Shown here piece after piece: positions 63,301-64,000 of a stretch of 64,000 nt of DNA (position 1 is its first letter; each line of letters begins with the position of its first letter). The notes beneath the pieces are model-generated. The model did not search any database. It was not told where the DNA came from and saw nothing but the letters and a program-made list of their open reading frames with translations. This stretch comes from Cellulophaga sp. Hel_I_12 (GTDB lineage: Bacteria; Bacteroidota; Bacteroidia; Flavobacteriales; Flavobacteriaceae), in contig NZ_JUHB01000001.1 of assembly GCF_000799565.1 (NCBI RefSeq), positions 2,483,501 through 2,547,500 of the forward strand. Direction: 5' to 3'. A program made the position numbers and the translations under genes.

Positions 63301-63559
63301 AAATAATACCTATGATGCGTCATTTTTAAAATTGCGTCAATTTGCTGTGGGGTATACCTTCGATAATTTAAAAGTTTTTAATCAGAGCGCCAGCTTACAG
63401 CTGTCCTTAATCGGCAGGAATCTTTTTGCTATTACAGAGAATCCACATTTTGATCCTGAGCAATTATCTGTTCAAGGCCAAGGCTTTGTTGGTGGCGTAG
63501 AAGACATGTCGTACGCAACTACCCGAAGTATCGGATTTAAAGCTGGGTTCAATTTTTAA
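60356..63559 (+). CDS. SusC/RagA family TonB-linked outer-membrane protein
   Basis: A 1067-residue SusC-type transporter: signal peptide (1-18, ending AFSQ), carboxypeptidase-like domain (20-95, ISGTVTDGENNPLSYVNVAL), the SusC TonB-linked signature (VVITALGVKRETKELGYVVQ) and plug (FVVDGVPINN, GPSAAALYGTRASNGVI), then the barrel ending SIGFKAGFNF. It works with the following SusD lipoprotein to import an oligosaccharide or other nutrient. The substrate is not evident because the rest of the locus lies outside the window. Confidence 0.95.
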   Translation: MNYLFTVVAICFSAMAFSQQTISGTVTDGENNPLSYVNVALKGSNKGSITNEDGNFEIVISNEGNTLIFSALGFQTKEVLVKNTQTLTIVLVESSEQLGEVVITALGVKRETKELGYVVQSIDAKEVSEVKSVNFLDNLSGKLAGVSITQGATGVGSTSKITIRGEASFSNNNPLFVVDGVPINNNSVFNFSNEAAAGFQEIDFGNGAMEVNPDDIAEVSVLKGPSAAALYGTRASNGVIVIETKNGSKSKGLGISYNTSFFVDSAFRLPDFQNQFGQGNSGQFAYVDGLGGGVNDNISYSWGPRLDQGLLIPQFDSPVTLPDGTLVRGADTALYSGLPITPTPFISHPNNLKDFYNTGSTFINNIAISSSFDQGNYRLSFTDLRSESIIPGVNLDRQTLSARLGFAPTDKLKINAAVNYINSQSDNRPSNGYGSENVNYALVGWGPRSADINSLRNYWQPGLEGLQQYSFNYTFFDNPFFTLLENTNSFNRDRVFGNIAANYQITEHLKASIRSGMDYSSEVRQLRRNFSSNRFRNGGYAEHDVLYREINTDFLLNYGQVFNDFKVDVSLGGNRLDQKAFTGQSQTTSLAQPGIFRLSNAASPIEVFEFESNKRINSFYGIAKFGYKNFLYLDVTGRNDWSSALATPFSVDNTSFFYPSVSSSFILSEVLELPRTFSFVKLRASWAQVGNDTNPYQTTGAFVAQTPFNGQPTFSNQNTIANPNLRPESTSSFEVGADLRFFGDQLRFDISYYNALTTDQIISLPIGISSGFTQQVVNGGKVRSKGLEIITGISPIISNNLRWNSTLNFSTNRATVEDLPQDGGRLTLAYSRIYDSQNQTVFLQVEEGGRVGDLYGTGYLKNENGDFILTNQGRYIPDNNLQKLGNYNPDFMLGFNNQLNYKKWDLSFLLDWQQGGIIVSRTRALGNVGGQLAETAFRPEAGIIPNGVVNVGTANAPVFEQNTLAVSAESYYRQFYDRNHEENNTYDASFLKLRQFAVGYTFDNLKVFNQSASLQLSLIGRNLFAITENPHFDPEQLSVQGQGFVGGVEDMSYATTRSIGFKAGFNF

Positions 63560-63570
63560 GAAAAAGCACC

Positions 63571-64000
63571 ATGAATAAAATATATAATTTTAGAAAAAGA
63601 TTGTTTTTAGGTTTCTTTAGTATCCTTGTGATACTATCATGCACAAAAGATTTTGAAGAAATCAACACCAACCCCAATGCGCCAGTAAGCATACAACCTA
63701 GCTTATTATTGCGCCAAGTTATTTATGACTATGGTGAACAGCTATCTTATGAAGGTTTTACTGCGGGTAATTTACTGGGGCAGTATACCACGGCCTTAGA
63801 TTTTAACCTCTTTGATCGGCACAATTTAAAATCTCCACAATTAGGGGGTAATCCTTGGCCTATATTCTATAAAAATTTAAGGGATAACGAAATCATTTTA
63901 AACTTGGCCAGTGAAAATCAAACTTTTGCCGTTTATGAGGGGCCTTCCTTAATTTTGAAAGCCTATATGACGGCAGCTTTAACCGATTTGTTTGGTGATG
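63571..64000 (+). CDS. SusD/RagB family lipoprotein (partial, runs off right edge)
   Basis: From ATG 63571 the frame stays open to the end of the window (143 codons). It starts MNKIYNFRKRLFLGFFSILV, then ILSC, a lipoprotein signal, followed by TKDFEEINTNPNAPVSIQPS, typical of SusD/RagB proteins that bind ligand at the cell surface above SusC. It begins 11 bases after the susC stop. Confidence 0.9.
   Translation, partial: MNKIYNFRKRLFLGFFSILVILSCTKDFEEINTNPNAPVSIQPSLLLRQVIYDYGEQLSYEGFTAGNLLGQYTTALDFNLFDRHNLKSPQLGGNPWPIFYKNLRDNEIILNLASENQTFAVYEGPSLILKAYMTAALTDLFGD

Overview
The window looks like a chromosomal segment from a marine-type member of the Flavobacteriaceae (Bacteroidota). The reasons are low GC with A/T-rich intergenic DNA, flavobacterial TAnnTTTG -7 promoter boxes instead of sigma-70 boxes, A-rich leaders in place of strong Shine-Dalgarno sites, gliding and type IX secretion genes (gldH, sprE/porW), a SusC/SusD pair, HU-CCDC81/SPOR and DUF4292/DUF4837/DUF5687/DUF6168 proteins, and an ATP synthase operon lacking atpD and atpC. 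No tRNA, rRNA, CRISPR array, intact insertion sequence or prophage was seen.

Layout. 1-5.4 kb: holB (cut by the left edge), pgk, an MltD-like transglycosylase, a DUF4837 lipoprotein and a DUF6747-like small membrane protein. 5.4-6.4 kb: gene-poor DNA with one 38-codon ORF and a terminator. 6.4-8.0 kb: both subunits of a 3-oxoacid CoA-transferase. 8.1-12.3 kb: PBP1A, gldH and ricT. 12.6-22.2 kb: a tightly packed seven-gene catabolic locus (SSS symporter, acyl-CoA synthetase, exported hydrolase, TPR-like protein, TonB receptor, cytosolic hydrolase, 3-hydroxybutyrate dehydrogenase). 22.4-31.6 kb: trhO, recA, an ECF sigma factor with an unusual membrane/beta-barrel partner, two lipoproteins, plsC, trpS and dprA. 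31.7-39.6 kb: an envelope block (HU-SPOR protein, thioesterase, degenerate EnvC, DUF4292 lipoprotein, TPR protein, sugar nucleotidyltransferase, dut, flippase). 39.7-42.3 kb: a lipoprotein, a second ECF sigma/membrane-protein pair and an exported hydrolase. 42.4-51.9 kb: atpG-A-H-F-E-B, DUF6168, atpZ, bactofilin and sprE. 52.3-56.9 kb: an ABC transporter, three related membrane proteins and a PadR regulator. 57.2-64 kb: a PaaE-type reductase, a patatin, a DUF2064 protein and the start of a SusC/SusD locus that runs off the right edge.

How the genes fit together. The 12.6-22.2 kb locus, with the nearby CoA-transferase, can be read as a pathway for taking up and degrading 3-hydroxybutyrate or its esters/oligomers: outer-membrane import, periplasmic hydrolysis, symport, cytosolic hydrolysis, oxidation to acetoacetate and CoA activation. 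A nine-base motif (AAGTCGCAC, or AAGTCACAC once) occurs twice before each of its two transcription units, which suggests co-regulation. This function is inferred from gene content, not proven.

The ATP synthase operon carries several oddities: a 54-bp tandem repeat built from the 3' end of atpG, a decayed four-helix-bundle gene between atpA and atpG, and long perfect hairpins after atpE and after atpA.
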